Assembly (NCBI GenBank): GCA_025465385.1
Contig: JAODNG010000206.1
Span: 1 to 14,732, forward strand
DNA: 14,732 nt
Direction: 5' to 3'
From: Pseudonocardiales bacterium
GTDB taxonomy: Bacteria > Actinomycetota > Actinomycetes > Mycobacteriales > Pseudonocardiaceae
The position numbers and the translations under genes were made by a program. The notes below the pieces were generated by a model. It did no database searches. It was not told the DNA's origin and saw nothing but the letters and a program-made list of their open reading frames with translations. Positions 7,026 through 14,414 of this stretch are shown one piece after another (the stretch's first letter is position 1; every line of letters starts with the position of its first letter).

Positions 7026-8252
7026 TTAGTTCGGGACAGCCGACATGGCTGTCCAGGACTCCCAGGGAATGGTCCAGTCGTAATAGTCGCCGTCGTTGGG
7101 TCCTAATTGCCGGGAGGAACCGGTAATTTCCACAGGGTCTCCGGGCAGGACCGAACGAAACACTGCCTGCGCGTTTGCTGGCGACAGGTTGATGCAACCG
7201 TGAGAGACGTTGGTCTTGCCCTGCTGAGCCACCGACCACGGTGCCGAGTGGATGAACTCACCATTGTCGGACATCCGCACCGCCCACCGCGCTTCGACAT
7301 TCTTGTAGTGATACTTCGGGTTGCTCATGTAATACACCGGAAATTTGCTCATCACCACGTGCGTCCCACTGTGCGTCCCCCGGCCGGGGTCGGAGTCCAA
7401 TCCGTAACTGGCCGGATAGTCGGCAATCTGCATGCCGTTGGCATAGACAGCCAACCGGTGGCTGCGAGTGTCGCCTCGCAGCAGGTAGGACCGACCGATG
7501 GTGAAACTGGAGGTGACGTCCTCTCGACCGAAGGAACCGTCACCCATGGCTGTCCCGTAGAGCTTCGCGGTCACGGTCACCCTGGTGCCGGGGGCGAAGT
7601 AGGTCCTGGGCCGCCAGTGCGCCGTGGTGTCATCCAGCCATGCCCAGGAACCTTCGGTCGGCACCGAGGTGTGCACCGACAAGGCCTTTTGCACAGCGGC
7701 CTTGTCGATGACCTTGGAGCTGAAGGTCAGCGCGATCGGCATGGCGATGCCGTAAGTAGCGTCATCGGCGACGTTGAGTCGCCCGCTGACGAGGCGTTCG
7801 GGAATCACCGTCTTGAACGAGCCGGTGATCGCGCGGCGGAGATGGTCAATTCCTGTGGCGCTGCCCGACCAGGTGTAAGTTCTGGCGTAGCCCAGCGGCT
7901 CAGTGGTCGTCCAACTCAACTTGTCCGATGAGAAGTGACCAGCCACCGCTTTGCCTTCCGGATTGGTCAGCGACACCGCGTTGAGCACGCCGTGACTGAC
8001 CGAAACTCGCACCGGTGCGATCGGGTTGACCCCGGTGGCTCCGTCGTCCGGTTGGGTAACGACTTGGGCCGACACGACCGGCAAGACCGGTGGTCCCCAT
8101 TGCACTGGCTGCGCCGGCACCTGGCCGTGCGCTGCCGGGGTGAATAAAACCGTGATGCACGGAGTGAGCACCACGATCACAGCCAACGCCCATCGCATCA
8201 ATCGCTTTGGCGGACCCTGCCGCCGATCATTCGACCCGCTTACCCCTGCCAC
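7026..8252 (-). CDS. Secreted Ig-domain L,D-transpeptidase (YkuD)
   Basis: Forms 3-3 peptidoglycan cross-links outside the membrane. A signal/anchor hydrophobic stretch (about 19-43, MRWALAVIVV to PAAHG) is followed by two Ig-like/BIg domains (about 60-270) and a YkuD domain. The catalytic motif is IHS (His335) followed after 18 residues by Cys353 in SHGCINLS. The C-terminal part YYDWTIPWESW is typical of actinobacterial enzymes. With this start the length is 408 aa, as usual for the family. GTG at 8252 is chosen because GGGAG lies seven bases upstream. GTG at 8258 is possible, and the frame stays open to 8387, but that would give an unnatural Cys/His-rich leader. LTPC resembles a lipobox but has Pro before Cys, so lipidation is doubtful. 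Confidence 0.9.
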   Translation of the reverse strand: MAGVSGSNDRRQGPPKRLMRWALAVIVVLTPCITVLFTPAAHGQVPAQPVQWGPPVLPVVSAQVVTQPDDGATGVNPIAPVRVSVSHGVLNAVSLTNPEGKAVAGHFSSDKLSWTTTEPLGYARTYTWSGSATGIDHLRRAITGSFKTVIPERLVSGRLNVADDATYGIAMPIALTFSSKVIDKAAVQKALSVHTSVPTEGSWAWLDDTTAHWRPRTYFAPGTRVTVTAKLYGTAMGDGSFGREDVTSSFTIGRSYLLRGDTRSHRLAVYANGMQIADYPASYGLDSDPGRGTHSGTHVVMSKFPVYYMSNPKYHYKNVEARWAVRMSDNGEFIHSAPWSVAQQGKTNVSHGCINLSPANAQAVFRSVLPGDPVEITGSSRQLGPNDGDYYDWTIPWESWTAMSAVPN

Positions 8253-8773
8253 ACCCACACTCCCGCCGTGTCGTCCCGACTGAGCAACGACCCAACAGGC
8301 CGGGTGATGTGCCAGTTCTTGATGAGAGTCTGAGCACCACGGCACTATCCCGCTGCACACATTTCCCGACGAACCACCGGTTGTCATCCGCGTGTCGCTC
8401 CAGTCGGAGGAGCACGGAAGAGATACCCTTATCGGTTCGAAATTGATGGATCAGTGACGTTGGGCGCAAAAGTTCAGGACACCGCGGTCCAGTGCTGGTG
8501 ACGGTGCGGACGTGCAGGACCACCACGTTCATCGCGACGCCCTGGTTGGACCGAACAACGTGGCCCGTCGACGCTGGCAGACCCGGTAAATCTCGGCCCT
8601 GCAGGGCTCCGATGGCCCTGGTAATGCTTCCGCTGGGTGATACCTTCGTCACACAGGGCTTCTCAAACAGGGTTCCGGCCAGATACGAAACCCGCCCGCG
8701 TGAGCCACCACGACCGGGGTGTGATCGTCGCGGGTGTCGATGACACTGATCGTCCTGGCAGGCAGGAGCAGAT
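8253..8773. other. Divergent intergenic region between ldt and the sugar operon
   Basis: This stretch of about 520 nt must hold the promoters of both the transpeptidase (- strand) and the sugar operon (+ strand). I can point to a candidate operator (8722-8754), a 12-bp perfect palindrome GCCCTGCAGGGC (8596-8607) and the ribosome binding sites at its two ends. A 141-codon open frame on the - strand (8652-8227) crosses it but overlaps the transpeptidase start and looks non-coding. No regulator gene is present. Confidence 0.6.
8722..8754. promoter_or_regulatory. Candidate operator upstream of the sugar operon
   Basis: A perfect inverted repeat GTGTC-GAT-GACAC (8734-8746) is flanked by two direct copies of TGATCGTC (8722-8729 and 8747-8754). 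It lies just before the ribosome binding site of the isomerase gene, where a repressor of the LacI, GntR or DeoR type could block transcription. This is only a symmetry argument; the factor is unknown and no promoter elements could be placed. Confidence 0.35.
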
Positions 8774-10192
8774 ATGGCACGCGTCGGGCTGTTGACCTTC
8801 TCCGACGGACGCGACTTTGTTCACGCCGACATCAAGACGTTCTCCCTGGACGTCGAGAGTCGCATCGCCCAGGCGCTCGAAGCGGCCGGGCACGAGGTGA
8901 TCCGCGCGGCGGAGCCGATCTGGACCAACACGATGGCTAGCGCCGAGGCGCGCCGGGTCGCTGACGCCCGGCCGGACCTCACCATCTTCAACTACGCAGT
9001 ATGGGCATTTCCGCACTTCTCCATGCTGGCCGCCGCGGCCACCCCAGGTCCGCTACTGCTGTTCTCCAACATCGACCCGCAATACCCGGGAATGGTCGGC
9101 ATGCTGGCCGCGGGTGGGGGATTGGATCAGGTCGGTCGGCAACACACCCGGGTGTGGGGCGACGTGGCTGATTCAGCCGTGCGGGACCGGGTCCTGGAGA
9201 CCGTTCGAGCCGCGGCGGCAGTGTCCATGCTCTCCGGCAGCACGTTCGGTCGCTTCGGCGGCCGTCCGATGGGGATGTACACCGCGGTCGCGGACACCGA
9301 TCAGTGGATGAGCACCTTCGGAGTGGACGTCGAGGAGATCGACCAGTGGGAGATCGTGCGCCGCTCGGCGGCCGTCGAACAGTCGCGGGTGACCGCGGGT
9401 CGGGAATGGCTGGAGCGCCACGTAGCGAAGATCCACTATGACGGTCAGCAGCTGACGCCTGAGCTGCTCGAACGTCAGATTCGCTCCTACCATGCCGTCC
9501 GGGAACTGATCGACGAGTGGAACCTCGACTTCTCCGGGATCAAGGGTCAGCCGGAACTGACCACCCACTTCGCCACGATGGACGTCACCGAAGCGTTCCT
9601 CAACGACCCCTACGACTGGGAGGGCCCCAAGCAGACCCACGTGTGCGCCACCGAGTCCGATATGGACGGTGCACTGACGATGCAGCTGCTCAAGGGCCTC
9701 GCCGGCACGCCGGTGCTGTTCGCCGACGTGCGGCACTACCATGCCGACCGCGACATCTGGGACCTGTGCAACTCCGGGCAGCACGCCACCTGGTTCGCCG
9801 CGCGCAGCGACGACCCGGCGGAGAACCTGCGCTCGGTGCACTTCTATCCGGAGATCTTCTACTTCCCGGCCGGCGGGGCCTCGGTGTCGTTCTTCGCCGC
9901 GCCCGGCGCCGCAACCTTCGCCCGACTGACCCGGATCGAGGGCAGGTATCGGATGCACGTGGCCCGTGGCGCGTTCGAGTCCTACGACGACGCGACCAAC
10001 GAGGCGCTGGCTCGGCAGTCGACGCCTCAGTGGCCGCACGCGTTCACCCGGCTGGAGGTCGACGCCGGCGAGTTCTTGTCCAGCTTCGGCGCTAACCACA
10101 TCCATGCGGTGCCCGGCGAGCATGTTGCCGAGCTGCGGGCGGTGTGCCGGATGCTCGACATCGAGTGGGCCGGGCTGGGCGGGGCCCAGTGA
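8774..10192 (+). CDS. L-fucose/D-arabinose (AraA/FucI) family aldose-ketose isomerase
   Basis: Cytoplasmic isomerase of the L-fucose/L-arabinose isomerase superfamily, 472 residues (E. coli FucI 591, AraA about 500). Likely metal and catalytic residues are Glu294 in CATESDMDGALTM, Asp318 in LFADVRHYH and His442 in GANHIHAVPGEH, corresponding to Glu337, Asp361 and His528 of FucI. The C-terminal NHIH motif favours the FucI side of the family. L-fucose isomerases also convert D-arabinose to D-ribulose. ATG at 8774 has AGGAG (8764-8768) five bases upstream. It is the first gene of a four-gene operon, 7 nt before the kinase. The substrate is proposed as D-arabinose from the GH172 neighbour; L-fucose or another aldose remains possible. 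Confidence 0.85.
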   Translation: MARVGLLTFSDGRDFVHADIKTFSLDVESRIAQALEAAGHEVIRAAEPIWTNTMASAEARRVADARPDLTIFNYAVWAFPHFSMLAAAATPGPLLLFSNIDPQYPGMVGMLAAGGGLDQVGRQHTRVWGDVADSAVRDRVLETVRAAAAVSMLSGSTFGRFGGRPMGMYTAVADTDQWMSTFGVDVEEIDQWEIVRRSAAVEQSRVTAGREWLERHVAKIHYDGQQLTPELLERQIRSYHAVRELIDEWNLDFSGIKGQPELTTHFATMDVTEAFLNDPYDWEGPKQTHVCATESDMDGALTMQLLKGLAGTPVLFADVRHYHADRDIWDLCNSGQHATWFAARSDDPAENLRSVHFYPEIFYFPAGGASVSFFAAPGAATFARLTRIEGRYRMHVARGAFESYDDATNEALARQSTPQWPHAFTRLEVDAGEFLSSFGANHIHAVPGEHVAELRAVCRMLDIEWAGLGGAQ

Positions 10193-10199
10193 GGACGCA

Positions 10200-11693
10200 G
10201 TGAGTGTGCTGCTCGGTGTCGATATCGGCACCGCCAGCTCCAAGGGCGTGCTGGTGCGCGCGGACGGCAGCGTCGTAGCGACCGCGACCCGGGCTCATGA
10301 GGTGTCCATGCCCCACCCGGGCTGGGTGGAGCATGACGCGCAGGCGGTGTGGTGGGCGGATTTCCTGGCGATCAGCCAGGAGCTGACGGCGCGAGCGCGT
10401 GAGCCGGTCGCCGCGGTCGGTGTCAGTGGCATCGGTCCGTGCCTGCTCCCGGTGGATGCCGACGATCAGCCTCTTCGGCCAGCGATCCTGTACGGCGTGG
10501 ACACCCGCGCCACCGTCGAGATCGAGGAGCTGACCGAGGCCCTGGGCAAGCAGACCATCTTGGAGCGCTGCGGGTCGGTGCTCACCTCCCAAGCGGTCGG
10601 GCCCAAACTGGTGTGGTTGCGCGCGAACGAACCCGAAACCTGGGCCGCGACGCGACGCTTCCTGATGGCGCACAGCTTCGTCGTGCGGCGGCTGACCGGC
10701 AGCTACGTCCTCGACCACCACGCGGCGAGCCAGTGCACCCCGATGTACGACCCGGTCGAGCACCGCTGGATCCGCGAGTGGACTGAGCTCATCGCCCCGG
10801 GGCTCGAGCTGCCGCAACTGTGCTGGCCCTCCGAGGTGGTCGGTGAGGTCCAGCGCACCGTCGCTGAGCAAATCGGCATTCCGGCGGGTACGCCCGTGGT
10901 GGTGGGCACGATCGATGCCTGGGCGGAGGCAACCAGCGTCGGCGTCACGACACCCGGTGATGTCATGTTGATGTACGGGACCACCATGTTCCTCGTCGAG
11001 GTGCTCGACCGTCCGCGCCGCAGCCCCGATCTGTGGGGCACCGTGGGCACGTTTCCCGGCACCCACAACTTCGCAGCCGGGATGGCGACCTCGGGCGCGG
11101 TTACCGAATGGATCCGCAAGCTGACCGGGGCATCGTCGTTCGAGCCGCTCGTCTCGGAAGCCCAGCAGGCGCCGCCCGGATCCCACGGCTTACTGATGTT
11201 GCCCTACTTCGCCGGCGAGCGGACGCCGCTCTTCGACCCGGACGCTCGCGGTGTGCTCGCCGGGTTGACTCTGCGCCACACCCGGGGGGACATCTACCGG
11301 GCCGCATTGGAGGCCACCGCCTACGGAGTGCGGCACAACCTGGAAGCGATGCGCGCGGCCGGTGGTCAGGACCGTCGCCTGGTCGCGGTGGGCGGCGGCA
11401 CGAAAGGCGGCCTGTGGACGCAGATTGTCTCCGACGTCCTGGGCGCCCCGCAGCAGTTGCCCCGCCAGACGATCGGCGCCTGCCTGGGCGATGCGCTGCT
11501 AGCCGCCATCGGAATCGGCGCCGTCAAAATCGAACAGTCACCGGACTGGAATCCCATCTCGACCACGATCGAGCCGCAGCCGGGGTCCGCCGCGGCCTAC
11601 GAACGCTTTTACGTGCTTTACCGGGAGCTCTACCCGGACACCAGAAAGATCGCTCACGCGCTAGCCCGAGAACAACGCATCGGAGGTAGCTGA
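10200..11693 (+). CDS. FGGY-family carbohydrate kinase (probable ketopentose kinase)
   Basis: ATP-dependent sugar kinase, 497 residues, the normal FGGY length. The N-terminal phosphate loop is LLGVDIGTASSKGVLV (4-19). The first FGGY signature contains the catalytic Asp239 in GTIDAWAEA, an ATP-binding strand follows (MLMYGTTMF, 256-264), and the C-terminal domain has YFAGERTPLFDPDARG and VGGGTKGGLW. GTG at 10200 is chosen because GAGGA (10191-10195) lies four bases upstream and it starts just before the conserved strand; the frame is open further upstream only inside the isomerase gene. It starts 7 nt after the isomerase stop. In this context it most likely phosphorylates the isomerase product, D-ribulose if the D-arabinose model is right; xylulokinase-type activity cannot be excluded. 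Confidence 0.88.
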   Translation: MSVLLGVDIGTASSKGVLVRADGSVVATATRAHEVSMPHPGWVEHDAQAVWWADFLAISQELTARAREPVAAVGVSGIGPCLLPVDADDQPLRPAILYGVDTRATVEIEELTEALGKQTILERCGSVLTSQAVGPKLVWLRANEPETWAATRRFLMAHSFVVRRLTGSYVLDHHAASQCTPMYDPVEHRWIREWTELIAPGLELPQLCWPSEVVGEVQRTVAEQIGIPAGTPVVVGTIDAWAEATSVGVTTPGDVMLMYGTTMFLVEVLDRPRRSPDLWGTVGTFPGTHNFAAGMATSGAVTEWIRKLTGASSFEPLVSEAQQAPPGSHGLLMLPYFAGERTPLFDPDARGVLAGLTLRHTRGDIYRAALEATAYGVRHNLEAMRAAGGQDRRLVAVGGGTKGGLWTQIVSDVLGAPQQLPRQTIGACLGDALLAAIGIGAVKIEQSPDWNPISTTIEPQPGSAAAYERFYVLYRELYPDTRKIAHALAREQRIGGS

Positions 11694-13135
11694 TGGTCGC
11701 GTCCATGTTCGGGACCCGGGTAACCACGCGACAGGTGTATGCCCTGGGTGCGTTGGCAGCGGTGCTGTTCGGTTACGACAACGGCATCATCGGGGCGGCG
11801 CTGCTGTTCATCCCCCGCGACCTGCCGCTGACTCCGTGGCAGCAAGGTGCGGTGGTCAGCGCCACGGTGTTCGGGGCGATGCTGGGGGCGCTGGGCAGCG
11901 GCCCGGCGGCCGATCGGCAAGGCCGGCAGCGGATCCTGCTCGCGGCTGGGGTGGTGTTCACCGTCGGCGCCCTCGGTGCCGGCGCCGCTGCAACCGTCGC
12001 CATGCTGGTGGGCTTCCGCTTCATCCTGGGGTTGGGAATCGGTATCGCGTCGGTGATCGTGCCGCTCTACCTGGCCGAGATGGCTCCTGCCCGGGACCGC
12101 GGCGCGGTGACCTCGCTGAACCAGTACATGATCATTGTGGGGACTGCGTTAGCCGCGGCCCTCGGCTACGCGCTGGCCTTCACCGGTTCGTGGCGATGGA
12201 TGTTGCTGATCGGGGTATTTCCCGCGGTGGTGCTGATGGTCGGCATGCTCGCCATGCCCGACACCCCCCGGTCGCTTGTCCGACGGGGACATACCGAGGA
12301 TGCCCGCGCGGTCCTGGTCGGGTTACGCCGTGACGCTGCGGAGGCTGAGCGTGAGCTCGCCGAGATCACCGCTGTCGAACGGCAGGAGCGCGACACACCC
12401 GATCTCACCCCGCAGGGGGTACGCCGCCTCCTGCTGTTCGCGCCCTGGGTTCGCCGGCTGCTGCTGCTGGGAGCCTTGCTGGCCATTTTCCAGCAGATCA
12501 CGGGAATCAATGCCATCGTGTACTACGCACCGACGATTCTCACTGGTTTCGGGGTGTCCAAGACCACTGCATTGCTATTCGGTTTCCTCAACGGACTGGT
12601 GAACATCGGGACCATCGCGCTGGTCGTGCGATCCAAGGTCGTTGATCGGCGAGGCCGCAAACCAGTCCTGCTGGCTGGTCTGGTGGGCATGTCCGCCAGC
12701 TTGTTCGCCGTCGGCGCGGCCGTGCTGACCCTCCCGGCCGACTCGACCGCACTGTTCGGCATCGCGGCAGCGGCGTTCGTGCTGTTCACCAACACCTTCT
12801 CGGCGACCTGGGGCCCGGTGCTGTGGGTGATGCTGGCCGAGATCTTCCCACTCGGTGTCCGGGGCGCGGCGATGGCCATCGCCACCTTTTTCAACTGGCT
12901 GGCAGCCTTCGTCATCTCACTGACCTTCCCCAGCTTCGTCGCATTCGCGGGTATAGGTAGCGCCTTTATCGTCTTCGCCGTCATCGGCGTCGTGCTCTTC
13001 CCAGTCGTATGGTGGATCGTGCCGGAGACCAAGGAACGCAGCCTGGAATCGCTGGAAGCGGCGTTTCGCAACAGCACCAAGCTTTCTGGCGCCAACAACA
13101 ATCCCACCGCCGCGGGTACCGGCGGCCCGGTGTGA
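11693..13135 (+). CDS. MFS sugar:proton symporter (sugar porter family)
   Basis: Twelve-helix inner-membrane transporter of the sugar porter family (XylE/AraE/GalP/IolT type), 480 residues. Family marks in order: FGYDNGIIGAALLFI in helix 1 (26-40), ADRQGRQR between helices 2 and 3 (73-80), PLYLAEMAP (124-132), PDTPRSLVRRG after helix 6 (189-199), FQQITGINAIVYYAP in helix 7 (266-280), DRRGRK after helix 8, and PETKERSLESLE at the C-terminus. ATG at 11693 shares one base with the kinase stop (TGATG), and GGAGG (11682-11686) lies six bases upstream. It overlaps the next gene by 4 nt. It probably imports the sugar or small glycoside that the operon degrades. Confidence 0.92.
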   Translation: MVASMFGTRVTTRQVYALGALAAVLFGYDNGIIGAALLFIPRDLPLTPWQQGAVVSATVFGAMLGALGSGPAADRQGRQRILLAAGVVFTVGALGAGAAATVAMLVGFRFILGLGIGIASVIVPLYLAEMAPARDRGAVTSLNQYMIIVGTALAAALGYALAFTGSWRWMLLIGVFPAVVLMVGMLAMPDTPRSLVRRGHTEDARAVLVGLRRDAAEAERELAEITAVERQERDTPDLTPQGVRRLLLFAPWVRRLLLLGALLAIFQQITGINAIVYYAPTILTGFGVSKTTALLFGFLNGLVNIGTIALVVRSKVVDRRGRKPVLLAGLVGMSASLFAVGAAVLTLPADSTALFGIAAAAFVLFTNTFSATWGPVLWVMLAEIFPLGVRGAAMAIATFFNWLAAFVISLTFPSFVAFAGIGSAFIVFAVIGVVLFPVVWWIVPETKERSLESLEAAFRNSTKLSGANNNPTAAGTGGPV

Positions 13136-14217
13136 CCGTCAACTACGGCTCGTACGGTTCAAGCCTGAGAGACCTGCCGCGGCTGCGCCGCACCCGCCGG
13201 CGCCGATCGTCGAGCTGGGACCGCACCGGCGGCAACGACGACCGCCTCACCGTCGAGCCGGGGCAGACCGCCACCCTCGCGGACATCGATGCAGCCGGCA
13301 GCATCAATCACATCTGGGTGACCGTCGCCAACGAACGGATGCTCCGCGACCCGTGGATGCGGGAACCCGACTACCTGCGCAGGCTCGTGCTCCGCGCGTA
13401 CTGGGACGGCGAAGAACACCCCAGCATCGCCGTACCGCTGGGTGATTTTTTCGGGGTCGGGCACGGTCGCACCACCAACTTCGTCTCTGCCCCGCTGCAG
13501 ATGAGCCCGGAGGACGGCAAGGGGTTCAACTGCTTTTTCCACATGCCCTTCGGCTCCGGCGCCCGGCTGGAAATCACCAGCGAACTGACCGACGAGAAGG
13601 TGTTCTTCTACTACTACATCGACTACGAAGAACTCGACGAGCTAGAAGACGGCATCGGACGATTCCACGCCCAGTGGCGCCGCAGCAACCCCTGCTCGGG
13701 AGCCGAGCAAACCTCGGAGAGCAACGCCGAGTTCCTGCTCACTGGAGAGAATCTCGACGGGAAAGCCAACTACACCATCCTGGACGCGACCGGCCACGGC
13801 CACTACGTCGGGTGCGTGCTCAACATCCACAATCTTCGCGACACCACCGAATGGAACTGGTACGGCGAAGGCGACGACATGATTTTTATCGACGGCGAGG
13901 CGTGGCCACCCACCCTCCACGGCACCGGCACGGAAGACTATTTCAACACGGCGTGGTGCCCGACCCAGAGCTACCATGCGCCGTATCACGGCATCACGCT
14001 GCCCGGCGGCGACAACTGGAGCGGGCAGATCAGCATGTACCGCTTCCACATCGAAGATCCCGTGCCGTTCGAACGGTCCATCCGGGTCAGCATCGAACAC
14101 GGCCATGCGAACAAGCGCAGCGACGACTTCTCCTCCGTGGCCTACTGGTACCAGGCCGAGCCGCACCTGCCCTTCGACCTCGATCCCGTCGACCGGCGCG
14201 TTCCACGAACCCGGTGA
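13132..14217 (+). CDS. DUF2961 / GH172 glycoside hydrolase, probable intracellular alpha-D-arabinofuranosidase or alpha-D-fructofuranosidase
   Basis: DUF2961 defines GH172, whose characterised members act on alpha-D-fructofuranosides (difructose dianhydride) and on alpha-D-arabinofuranosides of mycobacterial D-arabinan. The 361 residues carry the N-terminal signature SSSWDRTGGNDD (26-37), then INHIWVTVAN (58-67), WDGEEHPSIAVPLGDFFG (91-108), and the catalytic part YGEGDDMIFIDGEAWPP followed by HGTGTEDYF. Glu246 (GEGDD) and Glu268 (TED), 22 apart, are the likely nucleophile and acid/base pair; I place them from memory of the family. GTG at 13132 overlaps the transporter stop (GTGA), so translation is probably coupled; no good ribosome binding site of its own is seen. 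There is no signal peptide, so it acts in the cytoplasm on an imported substrate. Confidence 0.88.
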   Translation: MTVNYGSYGSSLRDLPRLRRTRRRRSSSWDRTGGNDDRLTVEPGQTATLADIDAAGSINHIWVTVANERMLRDPWMREPDYLRRLVLRAYWDGEEHPSIAVPLGDFFGVGHGRTTNFVSAPLQMSPEDGKGFNCFFHMPFGSGARLEITSELTDEKVFFYYYIDYEELDELEDGIGRFHAQWRRSNPCSGAEQTSESNAEFLLTGENLDGKANYTILDATGHGHYVGCVLNIHNLRDTTEWNWYGEGDDMIFIDGEAWPPTLHGTGTEDYFNTAWCPTQSYHAPYHGITLPGGDNWSGQISMYRFHIEDPVPFERSIRVSIEHGHANKRSDDFSSVAYWYQAEPHLPFDLDPVDRRVPRTR

Positions 14218-14414
14218 CCTTGGGCCCAGTTAGTGCACTAGATCTTCGAGCGCAGCCCCTGACCGCATTCTGGATGCAGAACGCTCCCAAAGGGCATCAG
14301 ATCAGGGAGTTCTGCGTCCAAAGCGCGCGGCCACGCGCAAACAGGTGGCGTCGCATGTCCAGCGCAGCAGCTTACTTCCGAGATCGAACCAGCACCGCCT
14401 CGAACGGCAGGTAG
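14218..14414. other. Convergent intergenic gap
   Basis: Apart from the inverted repeat at 14271-14320 I see no gene, repeat or promoter here. The open frames on both strands are run-overs from neighbours and show no family features. Confidence 0.5.
14271..14320. terminator. Long inverted repeat between convergent genes, possible bidirectional terminator
   Basis: TGGATGCAGAAC (14271-14282) pairs with GTTCTGCGTCCA (14309-14320) with a single G-U pair, and after a 2-nt bulge TCCC (14285-14288) pairs with GGGA (14305-14308); the loop is 16 nt. It sits in the gap between the GH172 gene (+) and the convergent exporter (-). No T-run follows on either strand. It could instead be a protein-binding site or a mobile-element remnant. 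Confidence 0.45.

Noticed and set aside
8596..8607. 12-bp palindrome GCCCTGCAGGGC
   Set aside because: Flanks do not extend the symmetry and no second copy was noticed; short GC palindromes are frequent here. Kept only as a note in the intergenic entry.
8227..8652. 141-codon open frame on the - strand in the divergent region
   Set aside because: It overlaps the transpeptidase start in another frame, has no ribosome binding site before its start and no recognisable motif; a weak chance remains that part of it is coding.
9173..10243. 356-codon open frame on the - strand inside the isomerase gene
   Set aside because: Shadow of the isomerase, whose catalytic motifs are on the + strand.
10092..11186. 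364-codon open frame on the - strand inside the kinase gene
   Set aside because: Shadow of the FGGY kinase; Arg/Gly/His-rich without structure.
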